A DNA stretch of 64,000 nt from Treponema sp. (GTDB taxonomy: Bacteria; Spirochaetota; Spirochaetia; Treponematales; Breznakiellaceae): positions 34,250 through 98,249 of the forward strand of contig WQYB01000002.1 of NCBI GenBank assembly GCA_009781475.1. Direction: 5' to 3'. The notes beneath the pieces were generated by a model. The model was given only the letters and a program-made list of their open reading frames with translations, searched no databases and had not been told where the DNA came from. A program made the position numbers and the translations under genes. Shown piece after piece: positions 26,152 to 34,445 of this stretch (positions are counted from its first letter, which is position 1; every line of letters begins with the position of its first letter).

Positions 26152-27508
26152 TATTTATACCTAATATATCATGTAAAACCAAACTTGCAAGTAAAAATCC
26201 TGCACTACCTGTAACTGTGACAATGCTGCCGTTTACTCGTTTTAGCCCCGAATTGTTAGTTTCATTTATTGAATCATTATTATTAATAATACCTTCATCG
26301 CTGTAAACACAAATGAAATCTCTATTAAAATTGCGCTTGCGAAGTCCCTGGCGTACAAGCCGAGCCAAAGAGCAGTTTTTAGTTTTCCATATCGAAGCAG
26401 CTTTAATCTGCGATGGATTCATTTTAAGCGCCATACCCATCGAAGAAAATAATTTAACATTAGCGCTGCAGACATTTTCAATTAAATCAAGTTTGTGGTT
26501 TAGAGTATCGATAGCATCAATGACATAACCGCACTTTTCTATTTCAAATTTTTTTACATTTTCTATACAAAATAGTTCGTTCCATTCAATTACTTCACAT
26601 TCGGGATTTATTTCAAGCAATCTTTTTTTTAACTCTGATGATTTGGGTTTATCTATTGTTAGTGTAGTCGCTTGTATTTGCCTGTTAATGTTTGATTTGC
26701 AGGCAGTATCATTATCGATAATTGTAATTTTACCGATACCGCTGCGCACAAGAGCTTCTGCTGCCCAGCTTCCCACACCACCCAAACCTACGATCATAAC
26801 GTGTATGTTAGAAAGTTTTTCAAGACCTTCTTTACCAATAAGGAGCATTAGCCTTTCAAAAATAGGATTTATTTTAAATAATTCATCACACGGAGGCACA
26901 AAGGCACGGAGGTTATTAATTCCTTTCTTCTTCTCCGTGTTCTCTGTGTCTCCGTGTCTCCGTGTTAAATTCTTTTTAGAAATAGTTTTTTCTTCACTAA
27001 ATATACAGCCGCAGTATTTTTGCATGTAAAAATTTCCGGCTCTGGCTAACACCTGGCTTTCACGGAAGTTCGGGCGAAAATCCATATAAAAAAAATCGAT
27101 ATTATACTTTTGTGCTAATTCTTCGCCAATTTGTTTTATCAATAAATGATCCTGATAAGGGCTAATAAATAATGTTGTACTGAATGAATCGTATCCTTCC
27201 TGAGACGCTTTTAAAGCTGTTTTTTCAAGGCGCATACGGTAGCACTTTTCACATCGGTTTTCAATTTCAGGGTAAACAACATTTAAAAATGAGTGAAGTC
27301 CATATTCATTTTCAGAAAATAAATTTATTTTTTCGCAAGATGCATACTCAAAAAGACAATCAAACCTTGATTTATATTCGTTAAAGGGATGGATATTGGG
27401 ATTATACCAGAAAAGAAACGGTTCTATGTTTATATTATTAATTTCCTGTAAACTTTTAATACTGCCAATTGAGCATGGAGCGCAGCAGCAATGGAGAAGT
27501 AATTTCAT
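26144..27508 (-). CDS. QueH (epoxyqueuosine reductase) fused to TcdA (ct6A dehydratase)
   Basis: Residues 1-~178 are QueH-like: HCCCAPC (6-12), CEKC (86-89) and CGC (166-168) supply metal-cluster ligands, with YNPNIHP near 36-41. Residues ~212-454 are TcdA-like: E1-type Rossmann GLGGVGS (241-247), DNDTACKSNINRQ, and TVTGSAGFLLASLV at the end. QueH finishes queuosine; TcdA makes cyclic t6A from t6A; both act on the tRNA anticodon loop. The linker, residues 181-208, is encoded entirely by a CACGGAG hairpin repeat, so the repeat either joined two genes or entered an older fusion. Confidence 0.88.
   Translation of the reverse strand: MKLLLHCCCAPCSIGSIKSLQEINNINIEPFLFWYNPNIHPFNEYKSRFDCLFEYASCEKINLFSENEYGLHSFLNVVYPEIENRCEKCYRMRLEKTALKASQEGYDSFSTTLFISPYQDHLLIKQIGEELAQKYNIDFFYMDFRPNFRESQVLARAGNFYMQKYCGCIFSEEKTISKKNLTRRHGDTENTEKKKGINNLRAFVPPCDELFKINPIFERLMLLIGKEGLEKLSNIHVMIVGLGGVGSWAAEALVRSGIGKITIIDNDTACKSNINRQIQATTLTIDKPKSSELKKRLLEINPECEVIEWNELFCIENVKKFEIEKCGYVIDAIDTLNHKLDLIENVCSANVKLFSSMGMALKMNPSQIKAASIWKTKNCSLARLVRQGLRKRNFNRDFICVYSDEGIINNNDSINETNNSGLKRVNGSIVTVTGSAGFLLASLVLHDILGINNG
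26887..26967. repeat. CACGGAG hairpin repeat, copy 7 (linker of QueH-TcdA)
   Basis: Left arm CACACGGAGGCACAAAGGCACGGAGG, right arm CTCCGTGTTCTCTGTGTCTCCGTGTCTCCGTGTT. Read on the minus strand as residues 181-208 (LTRRHGDTENTEKKK...AFVPPCDE), precisely between the two domains. Confidence 0.85.
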
Positions 27509-27515
27509 AAATTAT

Positions 27516-29528
27516 TTATAACATACTAATAGGATCAACATCAACTTCCAAATATGTTTTTACATCCTTATCTTTTTCGTAACGTAATAAAAGTTCTTTT
27601 GCCATCGAATGTATAGGACCCCTTGAAGGACTTCTAAAAATAATCTGTCTTCTGTGATTATCGTTTATAATACCGATTGGACATTCAGAAGGACCTAACA
27701 TATCTGCTCCTTGCGGTATAAGAGGTTCTGCAAGAGATGCAAGCCGTTTGATAGCTGTATCTGCTCGTTTTACATCTTTAGAACGAATTGTAAATCTTAT
27801 AAGTTTTGAATAAGGGGGAAAGTTAAGAGCTTTACGCTGTTTTAATTCACAATCGTAAAATCCGCTTACATCAAGAGCGCATGAGCGGGTAATTACAGGA
27901 TCATTCATTCGCAATGTTTGAACAATTACTTTGCTGTCAGGGAAGTAACGCCCGGCTCTTCCTGCCACCTGAACAATTAATGAAAAAGTTCTTTCTGCCG
28001 CGCGAAAGTCCGGTAAATGTAAACCTGTATCAGCGAAAACAACGCCGACAAGACGGACACCGGGAAAATTTAATCCCTTTGCGACCATTTGTGTTCCTAA
28101 TAAAATATCAATAACGCCGTTTTTAAAAAGAGTTAATGTATCTTCCAAATTTCTTTTTACAGCTATTTCACCCAATTCGTTATTTACTTTTTTATTGGCA
28201 GTATCAGCATCAATTCTTCTAATCTGTAAATCAGGAAAAGTACGCCTTACTTCTTCTTCGATCATTTCAGTTCCAAATCCGCTGTAACCTGCTTCAAGAC
28301 ATCCGCATTTAGGGCAGGCAATGGGCGGCGATTCTGTGTATCCGCAGTAGTGGCATATACATCGTCCGCGGTTTTTATGCCATGTAAGAGATACAGAACA
28401 TCGTTTACATATAAGTTCCCAGCCGCAATCCGGGCAATGAAAAAAATGAGCGAAACCTCTGCGGTTTAAAAAAAGTATTGTTTGTTTTCCCATTTGCGCT
28501 GTCAGCCTGATTTCATCTTTTAATTCTTTTGTTAAACATCCTTGTGTATTTGCAAGGTTTACAGGTTTTATTTGCGGCATTCCTCCGCCGGATAATCTCT
28601 TAGTAAGATCAAGTCTTTTTATTCCGCCATCCGACATTAATTTCCAGGCTTCAGCCGATGGAGTCGCGCTTCCCATTACAAGACGGGCTCCTTCTGTTTT
28701 ACAGCGGTGTAAAGCAACCTGGCGGGCATGATAGCGCGGAGTGTTACCTGATTTATAAGAGCCGTCATGTTCTTCATCGATTATAATAAGACCAAGATTT
28801 GGAACAGGAGCAAACACAGCGCTTCTAGGTCCTACTACAATAGGAGCGTCTCCTCGCTGTATTCTTACCCACTGCGCCAATCGCGCAGTAGGGCTCATTC
28901 CTGAATGTAGAGTAGCTGCCTGAGAGCCAAAACGGCTGCCAATCATTTGCGCGGTTTGGTGTGTTAATGAAATTTCTGGTACTAGATATATAACAGATTT
29001 TCCTTCGTTAAGCATATATTGAGCTGCACGGAGAAATACTTCGGTTTTACCGGAGCCTGTAATTCCGTATAAATAAAACATATTAAAAATAGAAGGTGAT
29101 TTAATTTCATGTAACGCATTAAACTGTTCATCAGAAATTGAAAGAGACGGTTCTGTTTCTTCATCGCTGTCGGGTATTTGAGGTATAATAATTCTTCTTC
29201 CTGAAGGAATCATAACAGATAACGCCTGGCCTAAACCGCATAAATAAAAATCTGCCATCCAGCGGGCAATGTCTACAATTCTAATGTCAAATAACGGCTC
29301 TTTATCAACTACACGGCGTATTTTTTTTATGGATTCAATTTTTACATTTTCCGGTGGATTTTCACGCTGTGCAATAATATAACCTAAAATATCTCTTCTG
29401 CCGAAAGGAACCATCGCACGTTTTCCTACCGCAGCTTCATTTTTATCGTCAATAAGGTAAGTATATGAATGTCCTGATGATGTATTTGTTACAGGAATGT
29501 CAAAAACCAAATCATAAAACGCAGACAA
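27516..29528 (-). CDS. priA: Primosomal replication restart helicase PriA
   Basis: This 670-residue protein has the N-terminal 3'-DNA-binding domain, the helicase Walker A YGITGSGKTEV (~residues 154-164), DEEHD box, and the eight-cysteine double zinc-binding region of CxxC pairs (FHCPDCGW, CKRCS, CHYCG, CPKCG) that PriA needs to load the replicative helicase at stalled forks. The GTQMVAKGLNFPGVRLVGV and QVAGRAGRY helicase motifs follow. Length is normal. It ends 7 bp before the QueH-TcdA gene. Confidence 0.95.
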   Translation of the reverse strand: MSAFYDLVFDIPVTNTSSGHSYTYLIDDKNEAAVGKRAMVPFGRRDILGYIIAQRENPPENVKIESIKKIRRVVDKEPLFDIRIVDIARWMADFYLCGLGQALSVMIPSGRRIIIPQIPDSDEETEPSLSISDEQFNALHEIKSPSIFNMFYLYGITGSGKTEVFLRAAQYMLNEGKSVIYLVPEISLTHQTAQMIGSRFGSQAATLHSGMSPTARLAQWVRIQRGDAPIVVGPRSAVFAPVPNLGLIIIDEEHDGSYKSGNTPRYHARQVALHRCKTEGARLVMGSATPSAEAWKLMSDGGIKRLDLTKRLSGGGMPQIKPVNLANTQGCLTKELKDEIRLTAQMGKQTILFLNRRGFAHFFHCPDCGWELICKRCSVSLTWHKNRGRCICHYCGYTESPPIACPKCGCLEAGYSGFGTEMIEEEVRRTFPDLQIRRIDADTANKKVNNELGEIAVKRNLEDTLTLFKNGVIDILLGTQMVAKGLNFPGVRLVGVVFADTGLHLPDFRAAERTFSLIVQVAGRAGRYFPDSKVIVQTLRMNDPVITRSCALDVSGFYDCELKQRKALNFPPYSKLIRFTIRSKDVKRADTAIKRLASLAEPLIPQGADMLGPSECPIGIINDNHRRQIIFRSPSRGPIHSMAKELLLRYEKDKDVKTYLEVDVDPISML

Positions 29529-29545
29529 ACAATACCTCTAATAAA

Positions 29546-30226
29546 TTAATTTAATTCTGCAAGTTGATCACGAAGAAGTTTTAAATCTTCCCAGGCAGGT
29601 CTTTTATATTCTTCGCTGCGTAAAAGAGCGGCAGGATGATAAGTAACAAGAGTCGGATATGTTATATCACCAAAAGTTAATTTATTTATTTTTCCTCGCA
29701 TCTGGCTGATTGAATCAGTATTTTTCAGTAAAGTGTGAGCCGCAACTTTTCCGGCTATTAAAATGAACTTTGGTTTTAATATATTAATCTGTCTTTCCAG
29801 AAAATGAATACAAGCTGCCGTTTCTTCAGGGTTAGGGTCACGGTTAAACGGAGGTCTGCATTTAATAACATTGGCAATAAAACAATTTGTTGTTCGTGAT
29901 AATTCGATGGAAGCGAGCATTTTGTCCAAAAGCTGTCCTGCTTTGCCTACAAAAGGGCGTCCCTGTTTATCTTCATCTTCACCGGGACCTTCGCCGATTA
30001 CAAGGACTTTAGGGTTTAATACACCTTCGCCGGGAGCGGCATTTATTCTTTTGCTGACAAGCGGGCAGTTTTTGCAATTTTTAATTTCCTGAGCAATTTT
30101 TTCGATTGTATCGTCAGAAACAACAGGGATAGAAATATCTTCAGGTTGATTGCTTTTATATCCAGTAGAAATATAATCACTTGTTAAATTGAGGAAATCA
30201 ACTAGATTCTTATTAATATTACTCAT
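29546..30226 (-). CDS. Family 4 (Fe-S) uracil-DNA glycosylase
   Basis: This 226-residue enzyme removes uracil from DNA. It has KNCKNCPL with two cluster cysteines, the active-site motif VLVIGEGPGEDEDKQGRPFVGKAGQLLDKML, the further cysteines in NVIKCRPPFNRDPNPEE and AACIHFL, and the late TYHPAALLR motif. These are the hallmarks of the thermostable family 4 type, including phage/DNA polymerase-related SPO1-like annotations. It lies 17 bp upstream of priA, so both are probably transcribed together for DNA maintenance. Confidence 0.93.
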   Translation of the reverse strand: MSNINKNLVDFLNLTSDYISTGYKSNQPEDISIPVVSDDTIEKIAQEIKNCKNCPLVSKRINAAPGEGVLNPKVLVIGEGPGEDEDKQGRPFVGKAGQLLDKMLASIELSRTTNCFIANVIKCRPPFNRDPNPEETAACIHFLERQINILKPKFILIAGKVAAHTLLKNTDSISQMRGKINKLTFGDITYPTLVTYHPAALLRSEEYKRPAWEDLKLLRDQLAELN

Positions 30227-30237
30227 TCATTAATTTT

Positions 30238-30365
30238 ACCACGGAATACACGGAGTTTCACGGAGGAATAAATATATTTCGTCTTTGCAGCGAAGCTTCC
30301 AGCACTAAAAACTCCGTGTCTCTCCGTGTCCTCTGTGGTTATTTATTCTTGTATTTCGTGGTTAA
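30238..30365. repeat. CACGGAG hairpin repeat, copy 8 (intergenic)
   Basis: Left arm ACCACGGAATACACGGAG and right arm CTCCGTGTCTCTCCGTGTCC then CTGTGGTT, with a ~45-bp loop, plus a trailing TTTCGTGGTTAAAT. It fills most of the divergent gap between the UDG and nrdR genes. Confidence 0.82.
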
Positions 30366-30415
30366 ATATATACAAAAAAAGCTCTTTTGACTACACAAAA
30401 TATGGTAGGGGGTAC

Positions 30416-30451
30416 TTGACAACTACGCTATATATAGTGTACTATATATAG
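30416..30451 (+). promoter_or_regulatory. nrdR promoter overlapped by two NrdR-box-like palindromes
   Basis: TTGACA (30416-30421) and TACTAT (30440-30445) form a sigma-70-type promoter with an 18-bp spacer. CTATATATAG occurs perfectly at 30428-30437 and again at 30442-30451; with flanks these fit the NrdR box. One lies in the spacer and one over the -10, so NrdR would block its own promoter. Start-to-start distance is 14 bp, shorter than the usual ~31 bp pair. Confidence 0.75.
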
Positions 30452-30475
30452 TAGTATGACAAAGGACAACGCTAT

Positions 30476-30940
30476 ATGAGATGTCCCCATTGCGGTACAA
30501 TCGAAGATAAAGTCATCGAATCCAGGTCATTGGCAAATGGGGATGCCGTACGACGCAGAAGAGAGTGCATAAGCTGCAGCTACAGGTTTACCAGTTACGA
30601 AAAGATAGATGAAAGACAGTTTATGGTGGTTAAAAAGGACGGAAGGCGAGAGCCGTTTGATCGCCTAAAACTCGAACGCGGGGTAGTACGGGCTCTTGAA
30701 AAAAGACCGTTTTCCCAGATGCAAATTGAAAATCTGGTTAACGAGATTGAAGATGAAACGGCAATTTTAAGCAAAGGCAGCCGTGAAATATCAACATCGG
30801 TAATCGGAGACCTTTTATTGGAGAAACTTGGCGCTTTGGATAAGGTAGCTTATATACGTTTTGCGTCTGTTTATAAGCATTTTAACAATTTAGAAGAATT
30901 TATTGAAGAAATCAAAAAAGTGGGAGTGGAGAATATATAG
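30476..30940 (+). CDS. nrdR: Transcriptional repressor NrdR
   Basis: This 154-residue protein has a zinc ribbon with C3, C6, C31 and C34 (CPHCG...CISC) that binds DNA, and an ATP-cone (residues ~49-139) beginning VVKKDGRREPFDRLKLERGVVRALEKRP that senses dATP/ATP. NrdR represses ribonucleotide reductase genes; no nrd gene is in the window. The upstream pair of CTATATATAG boxes indicates autoregulation. No ribosome-binding site of normal strength precedes the ATG. Downstream is a stack of terminators. Confidence 0.95.
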   Translation: MRCPHCGTIEDKVIESRSLANGDAVRRRRECISCSYRFTSYEKIDERQFMVVKKDGRREPFDRLKLERGVVRALEKRPFSQMQIENLVNEIEDETAILSKGSREISTSVIGDLLLEKLGALDKVAYIRFASVYKHFNNLEEFIEEIKKVGVENI

Positions 30941-30963
30941 TTTCTTGAGGTACTTTAGGTTTA

Positions 30964-31005
30964 AAAACCAGGCTTAATTAAACTTGATTAAAAGCCAAGT
31001 TTTTT
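30964..31005 (+). terminator. First of several stacked hairpins after nrdR
   Basis: AAAAAC-CA-GGCTT pairs with AAGCC-AA-GTTTTTT with an internal loop; ends in six T. Begins 23 bp after the nrdR stop. Confidence 0.6.
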
Positions 31006-31009
31006 GCCG

Positions 31010-31056
31010 TACCGGTTTGGTAGGGGTTCTTTTTTAAAGAAAAACCGGTATTTTTT
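31010..31056 (+). terminator. Second stacked terminator
   Basis: TACCGGTTT (31010-31018) and AAACCGGTA (31042-31050) form a perfect 9-bp stem, followed by six T. A small further hairpin, AGGGA/TCCCT, follows at 31059-31075. Confidence 0.75.
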
Positions 31057-31077
31057 AAAGGGATTTTATTTCCCTGT

Positions 31078-31109
31078 GGCTGTGCGGTAAACTGCACAGC
31101 CTTTTTTTT
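31078..31109 (+). terminator. Third stacked terminator
   Basis: GGCTGTGC and GCACAGCC form a perfect 8-bp stem with an 8-base loop, followed by eight T. This is a textbook intrinsic terminator; it lies ~80 bp before the glycosyltransferase start. Confidence 0.88.
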
Positions 31110-31187
31110 GTTTAACATTATATGGCTTTTTAGATAGGCTGGAGTCTAAGTTGCTTTTTATGATATAATCAAGGCTGGAGAAAAAAT

Positions 31188-32324
31188 ATGAAAATAGGGC
31201 TGGATACGTTTGCCTGCGACGGCGGTAAGACCGGAGTAGGGATGTATGTAAACCAGTTTCTTCGAAATATATCGCCTTCACAAGAAGCGCTTTTTGAACT
31301 TTACGGATGGGAATATGACAGATTTGCCTACAGCAGTGTAGCGCCGAATTTTGAATTTATTCCGCAATGTTCAATTCAGGGAAGAACTGCAAGCTCGTTA
31401 TGGCATATATACAGATACCCGAAATTTGCTTCTACACGCCAATATGATGCGTGTTTTTTCCCTGCTGCTCACAGATGCTTACCTTATAAATCACCTTGCC
31501 CTACAATAGGCGTAGTTCATGATATGGCAGCATACTGGGGAAACCGTAAAACAAGAGTACACCTTGGCGCTGTTTTAAGAATGGTGCTGCCAAATCTGCT
31601 TCGTCATATGGATATTATTATAGCGGTAAGCGATTGGGTTAAACAGGAATTAATTGACAGAGCGCATGTAAAAGAAAACCGAATTGTAGTAATTCCAAAT
31701 GGTATAGATCATTCATCATTTTATCCGCGCCAGCGCAATGAAGAAAGTGTGCTTTTAATTCAGCCGTTCAGTTTCAAAAGACCGTATGTGCTTTGCGTAT
31801 CACGCATTGATCATCCAATTAAAAACCACATAAGGCTTATAGAAGCATTTGGTATTTTTAAAGAAAGAACCAAATTTCCGCACAAACTGGTTTTGGCAGG
31901 CGGAGATCACAATAACGCAAACCTGGTAAAAGAAGCGGCTGACACTTCTGCATGGCGCAATGATATTTTCTTTACAGGGCATTTTCCGCCGAAAAGTCTT
32001 CCCGAGCTTTATGCCGGCGCTGATTTTGTTGTTTTTCCTTCGATGTACGAAGGGTTTGGTATGGGTGTTTTGGAAGCTATGGCTTGCGGTGTACCTGTAG
32101 TTTGTGCTCGCGCCGCTTCTCTGCCTGAAACGGCAGAACATGCCGCTCTTTATTTTGACCCATTAAACGCGGAGGATATGGCTGACAGAATGGTTACGGT
32201 CAGTACTGATCGCAACATTTATAATGAATGCAAGCAATTGGGTCTTGAAAGAGTAAAATTGTTTTCATGGGAAAAATGCGTTGAGCGGACTTTGCAGATC
32301 ATTTACGAAACAGCAGGTAAATAA
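31188..32324 (+). CDS. Glycosyltransferase family 4 protein
   Basis: This 378-residue GT-B enzyme has the donor-side signature PSMYEGFGMGVLEAMACGVPVVCARAASLPE and the CVSRIDHPIKNHIRLIEAF motif of family 4, which mostly use GDP-mannose or UDP-sugars. The N-terminus (IGLDTFACDGGKTGVGMYVNQFLRN) is the acceptor-side opening. It stands alone after three terminators, facing the rnf operon; a TATAAT at 31164-31169 may be its -10, without a clear -35. GGCTGGAG precedes the ATG. Confidence 0.88.
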   Translation: MKIGLDTFACDGGKTGVGMYVNQFLRNISPSQEALFELYGWEYDRFAYSSVAPNFEFIPQCSIQGRTASSLWHIYRYPKFASTRQYDACFFPAAHRCLPYKSPCPTIGVVHDMAAYWGNRKTRVHLGAVLRMVLPNLLRHMDIIIAVSDWVKQELIDRAHVKENRIVVIPNGIDHSSFYPRQRNEESVLLIQPFSFKRPYVLCVSRIDHPIKNHIRLIEAFGIFKERTKFPHKLVLAGGDHNNANLVKEAADTSAWRNDIFFTGHFPPKSLPELYAGADFVVFPSMYEGFGMGVLEAMACGVPVVCARAASLPETAEHAALYFDPLNAEDMADRMVTVSTDRNIYNECKQLGLERVKLFSWEKCVERTLQIIYETAGK

Positions 32325-32335
32325 TTAAAAAATTA

Positions 32336-33118
32336 TTAAAGTAAACACTTAGTCATGCAGACTTCAACGCATTTTCTGCAGCCGTCACATTTAGTGTAAT
32401 CTATTTTTGCAAGATTATCTTCGATAATTATTGCTCCCTGGCAGCAATCTTTTACGCATTTTGTACAAGCGATACATCCATTTGAACATTTTTTTCTTAC
32501 AACAGCGCCTTTTTCAATATTTTTACATGCGACTATCACAGGTATAGACGCTTTTTCTATCGAGATTAATTTATTTGGACACGCTTTAATACAAAGACCG
32601 CAACCGGTACAGTTTTCTTTTATTATATGAGCAAGACCATTTTCCATGCAAATTGCATCGGAAGGGCAGAGTACTTTACAATCACCGTACCCAAGACATC
32701 CGAAGGCGCATGAATTTTCTCCTCCGTATAATCTTTTAGCTGCATCACAAGATTGAATGCCAAGGTATTCCATTTTCTTCTGCCGTGAATTGCAATCGCC
32801 GCAGCAGTAAACAAAGGCAATCTTTTGTTCAATTTCATCCGCTTCCACGCCAAGTATAGCGCTTATTTTTTCCAGAACTGAAGAGCCGCCTGGTGTGCAT
32901 AAATTTGCTTTTGCCTCTCCTGCTGCAAGTGCTATAGCAAACCCTTCGCATCCGGGATAACCGCATGCACCGCAATTTGCTCCGGGCATGACGTCTATAA
33001 GCTGCGTTACCTTTATATCAACTTTTACATACATTAACTGTGATGCTACATTAAGAATAATTGCGCAAATAATGCCAATAGCTGTTACAGATATTACAGC
33101 AATTATAATTAAATTCAT
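32336..33118 (-). CDS. rnfB: Rnf complex subunit B (ferredoxin-accepting Fe-S subunit)
   Basis: This 260-residue protein has an N-terminal membrane anchor (residues ~3-25), the 4-Cys 'Fe4' domain GANCGACGYPGCEGFA, a long Cys-rich middle, and ferredoxin-type clusters (CTGCGLCIKACPN; CIACTKCVKDCC; CDGCRKCVEVC). It passes electrons from reduced ferredoxin into the Rnf ion pump. I start at ATG 33118 because AAGGAG is 8 bp away; a TTG two codons upstream is the alternative. It is the last gene of rnfCDGEAB. Confidence 0.95.
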   Translation of the reverse strand: MNLIIIAVISVTAIGIICAIILNVASQLMYVKVDIKVTQLIDVMPGANCGACGYPGCEGFAIALAAGEAKANLCTPGGSSVLEKISAILGVEADEIEQKIAFVYCCGDCNSRQKKMEYLGIQSCDAAKRLYGGENSCAFGCLGYGDCKVLCPSDAICMENGLAHIIKENCTGCGLCIKACPNKLISIEKASIPVIVACKNIEKGAVVRKKCSNGCIACTKCVKDCCQGAIIIEDNLAKIDYTKCDGCRKCVEVCMTKCLL

Positions 33119-33144
33119 AAACAAAACTCCTTATTATTTTGCTG

Positions 33145-33756
33145 CTAACGGAACAGATTCTCTGCTACACCAGCAAAACCATAAAACGAAAAAGAAAGTA
33201 TAGCTGCTGATATTAGTATAAGCGGCAAACCTTTAAAAGCCTGCGGCGGATCTGAATTTTCGGTATGAAACCGGATACTGGAAAAAATTACCATAGCAAT
33301 AAAAAATCCTAAACCTGAACCGAATGCATTTACCAGAGAGACAATAAAACTAAAACCTTCATCTATGTTTACCATTGTAACCGCAAAAATAGCACAGTTT
33401 GTTGTCATAAGCGGTAAATAAACACCAAGCGTTTTGTATAAAGACGGCATGAACCTTTTTAATACGATTTCAACAAATTGTACAAGAGTTGCAATTACAA
33501 GAATAAAAACAATTATTTGCAAAAAACCAAGATCAAAACCAAGTAATCCATCTTCTCTTAGAAAATATTTATTTATCGGCCATGTTGCAGCTGTTGCAAG
33601 AATCATTACAAATATTACTGCAGCGCTCATACCTATAGCGCTTTTTTGCTCTTTGGAAACACCCAGGAAAGGGCAAACACCAAGGAACCGCTGAAGAACA
33701 TAGTTATTAACCAGAACTGTGCTGATTATAACAGTAATAAGAAGTTTGTAATCCAT
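33145..33756 (-). CDS. rnfA: Rnf complex membrane subunit A
   Basis: This 203-residue protein has six predicted membrane helices. The conserved Cys residues in NNYVLQRFLGVCPFLG and MTTNCAIFAV match the positions that hold a buried [2Fe-2S] cluster between RnfA and RnfE. Its start and the rnfE stop share a base at 33756, and it precedes rnfB by 26 bp. It forms part of the ion-translocating core. Confidence 0.93.
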   Translation of the reverse strand: MDYKLLITVIISTVLVNNYVLQRFLGVCPFLGVSKEQKSAIGMSAAVIFVMILATAATWPINKYFLREDGLLGFDLGFLQIIVFILVIATLVQFVEIVLKRFMPSLYKTLGVYLPLMTTNCAIFAVTMVNIDEGFSFIVSLVNAFGSGLGFFIAMVIFSSIRFHTENSDPPQAFKGLPLILISAAILSFSFYGFAGVAENLFR

Positions 33757-34445
33757 TATTTACATTCCTCCTTTGCGGTATTTGCAGTAGAAATTTTTGC
33801 GCAAGCTGCTTTAGAAGGACAGCGTTCACAATTAAATTCACTTCTTTTAATAACTTTTCCATTAGAAATCTTGTTAATAATCGCAATTAAAAGTCCAAAT
33901 ACTATAAAACCTCCGGGTGCTAATACAAAAACTTCGATTTTATTTTCATTTAAAAATGGCAATGCCATTTTAAACCATGTTCCGTTGCCGAATATTTCAC
34001 GTAACGAAGCAATAAGAAACATGGCAAGCGTAAATCCAATTCCAACACTGATAGCATCTATTATAGAATCAAGTATATTATTTTTACTTGCAAATATTTC
34101 CGCACGGGCAAATACAATGCAATTAACTGCAATTAGAGGAAGAAAAATACCGAGAGCAGTATAAAGATCAAATACATAAGCCTGTACCAGTAATCTAACA
34201 ACTGTGGTGAATCCTGCAATAAGAACAATAAAACATGGTATTCGTACTTTGTTAGGAATGCTTTGCCGTATAAGCGAAATAGCGGTATTCGAACCTACAA
34301 GAACAAAAGTAGTTGCAAGTCCCATTCCAATTGCATCGAATGTATCAGTAGATACAGCAAGTGCAGGACACAGACCAAGTAAAAGGACAAAAACAGGGTT
34401 TTCTTTTAATATCCCGTTATAAATAATTGAAACTTTTTTACTCAT
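33756..34445 (-). CDS. rnfE: Rnf complex membrane subunit E
   Basis: This 229-residue protein has six helices and the paired Cys motifs LLLGLCPALAVS and AVNCIVFARAEIFA, mirror-related to rnfA, for the shared membrane [2Fe-2S] cluster. A C-terminal tail rich in Cys (NCERCPSKAACAKI...KEEC) extends past the usual end, with possible metal-binding capacity; such tails occur in some RnfE proteins. Overlaps rnfG by 8 bp. Confidence 0.92.
   Translation of the reverse strand: MSKKVSIIYNGILKENPVFVLLLGLCPALAVSTDTFDAIGMGLATTFVLVGSNTAISLIRQSIPNKVRIPCFIVLIAGFTTVVRLLVQAYVFDLYTALGIFLPLIAVNCIVFARAEIFASKNNILDSIIDAISVGIGFTLAMFLIASLREIFGNGTWFKMALPFLNENKIEVFVLAPGGFIVFGLLIAIINKISNGKVIKRSEFNCERCPSKAACAKISTANTAKEECK

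Noticed and set aside
26643..27029. Open frame on the + strand opposite QueH-TcdA
   Set aside because: It is antisense to a gene with clear domains and motifs, lacks a ribosome-binding site, and crosses the repeat; a shadow of the real gene.
31148..31187. Full sigma-70 promoter before the glycosyltransferase
   Set aside because: TATAAT at 31164-31169 is good, but the only TTGCTT-like -35 is 7 bp away, too close; kept only as a possible -10.
30941..31187. Riboswitch or 6S-like RNA between nrdR and the glycosyltransferase
   Set aside because: Only a row of terminator-like hairpins is seen; no conserved aptamer or 6S core was recognised.
33646..34164. 172-codon open frame on the + strand opposite rnfA/rnfE
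   Set aside because: It runs antisense to two well-conserved Rnf membrane genes; no family resemblance seen.
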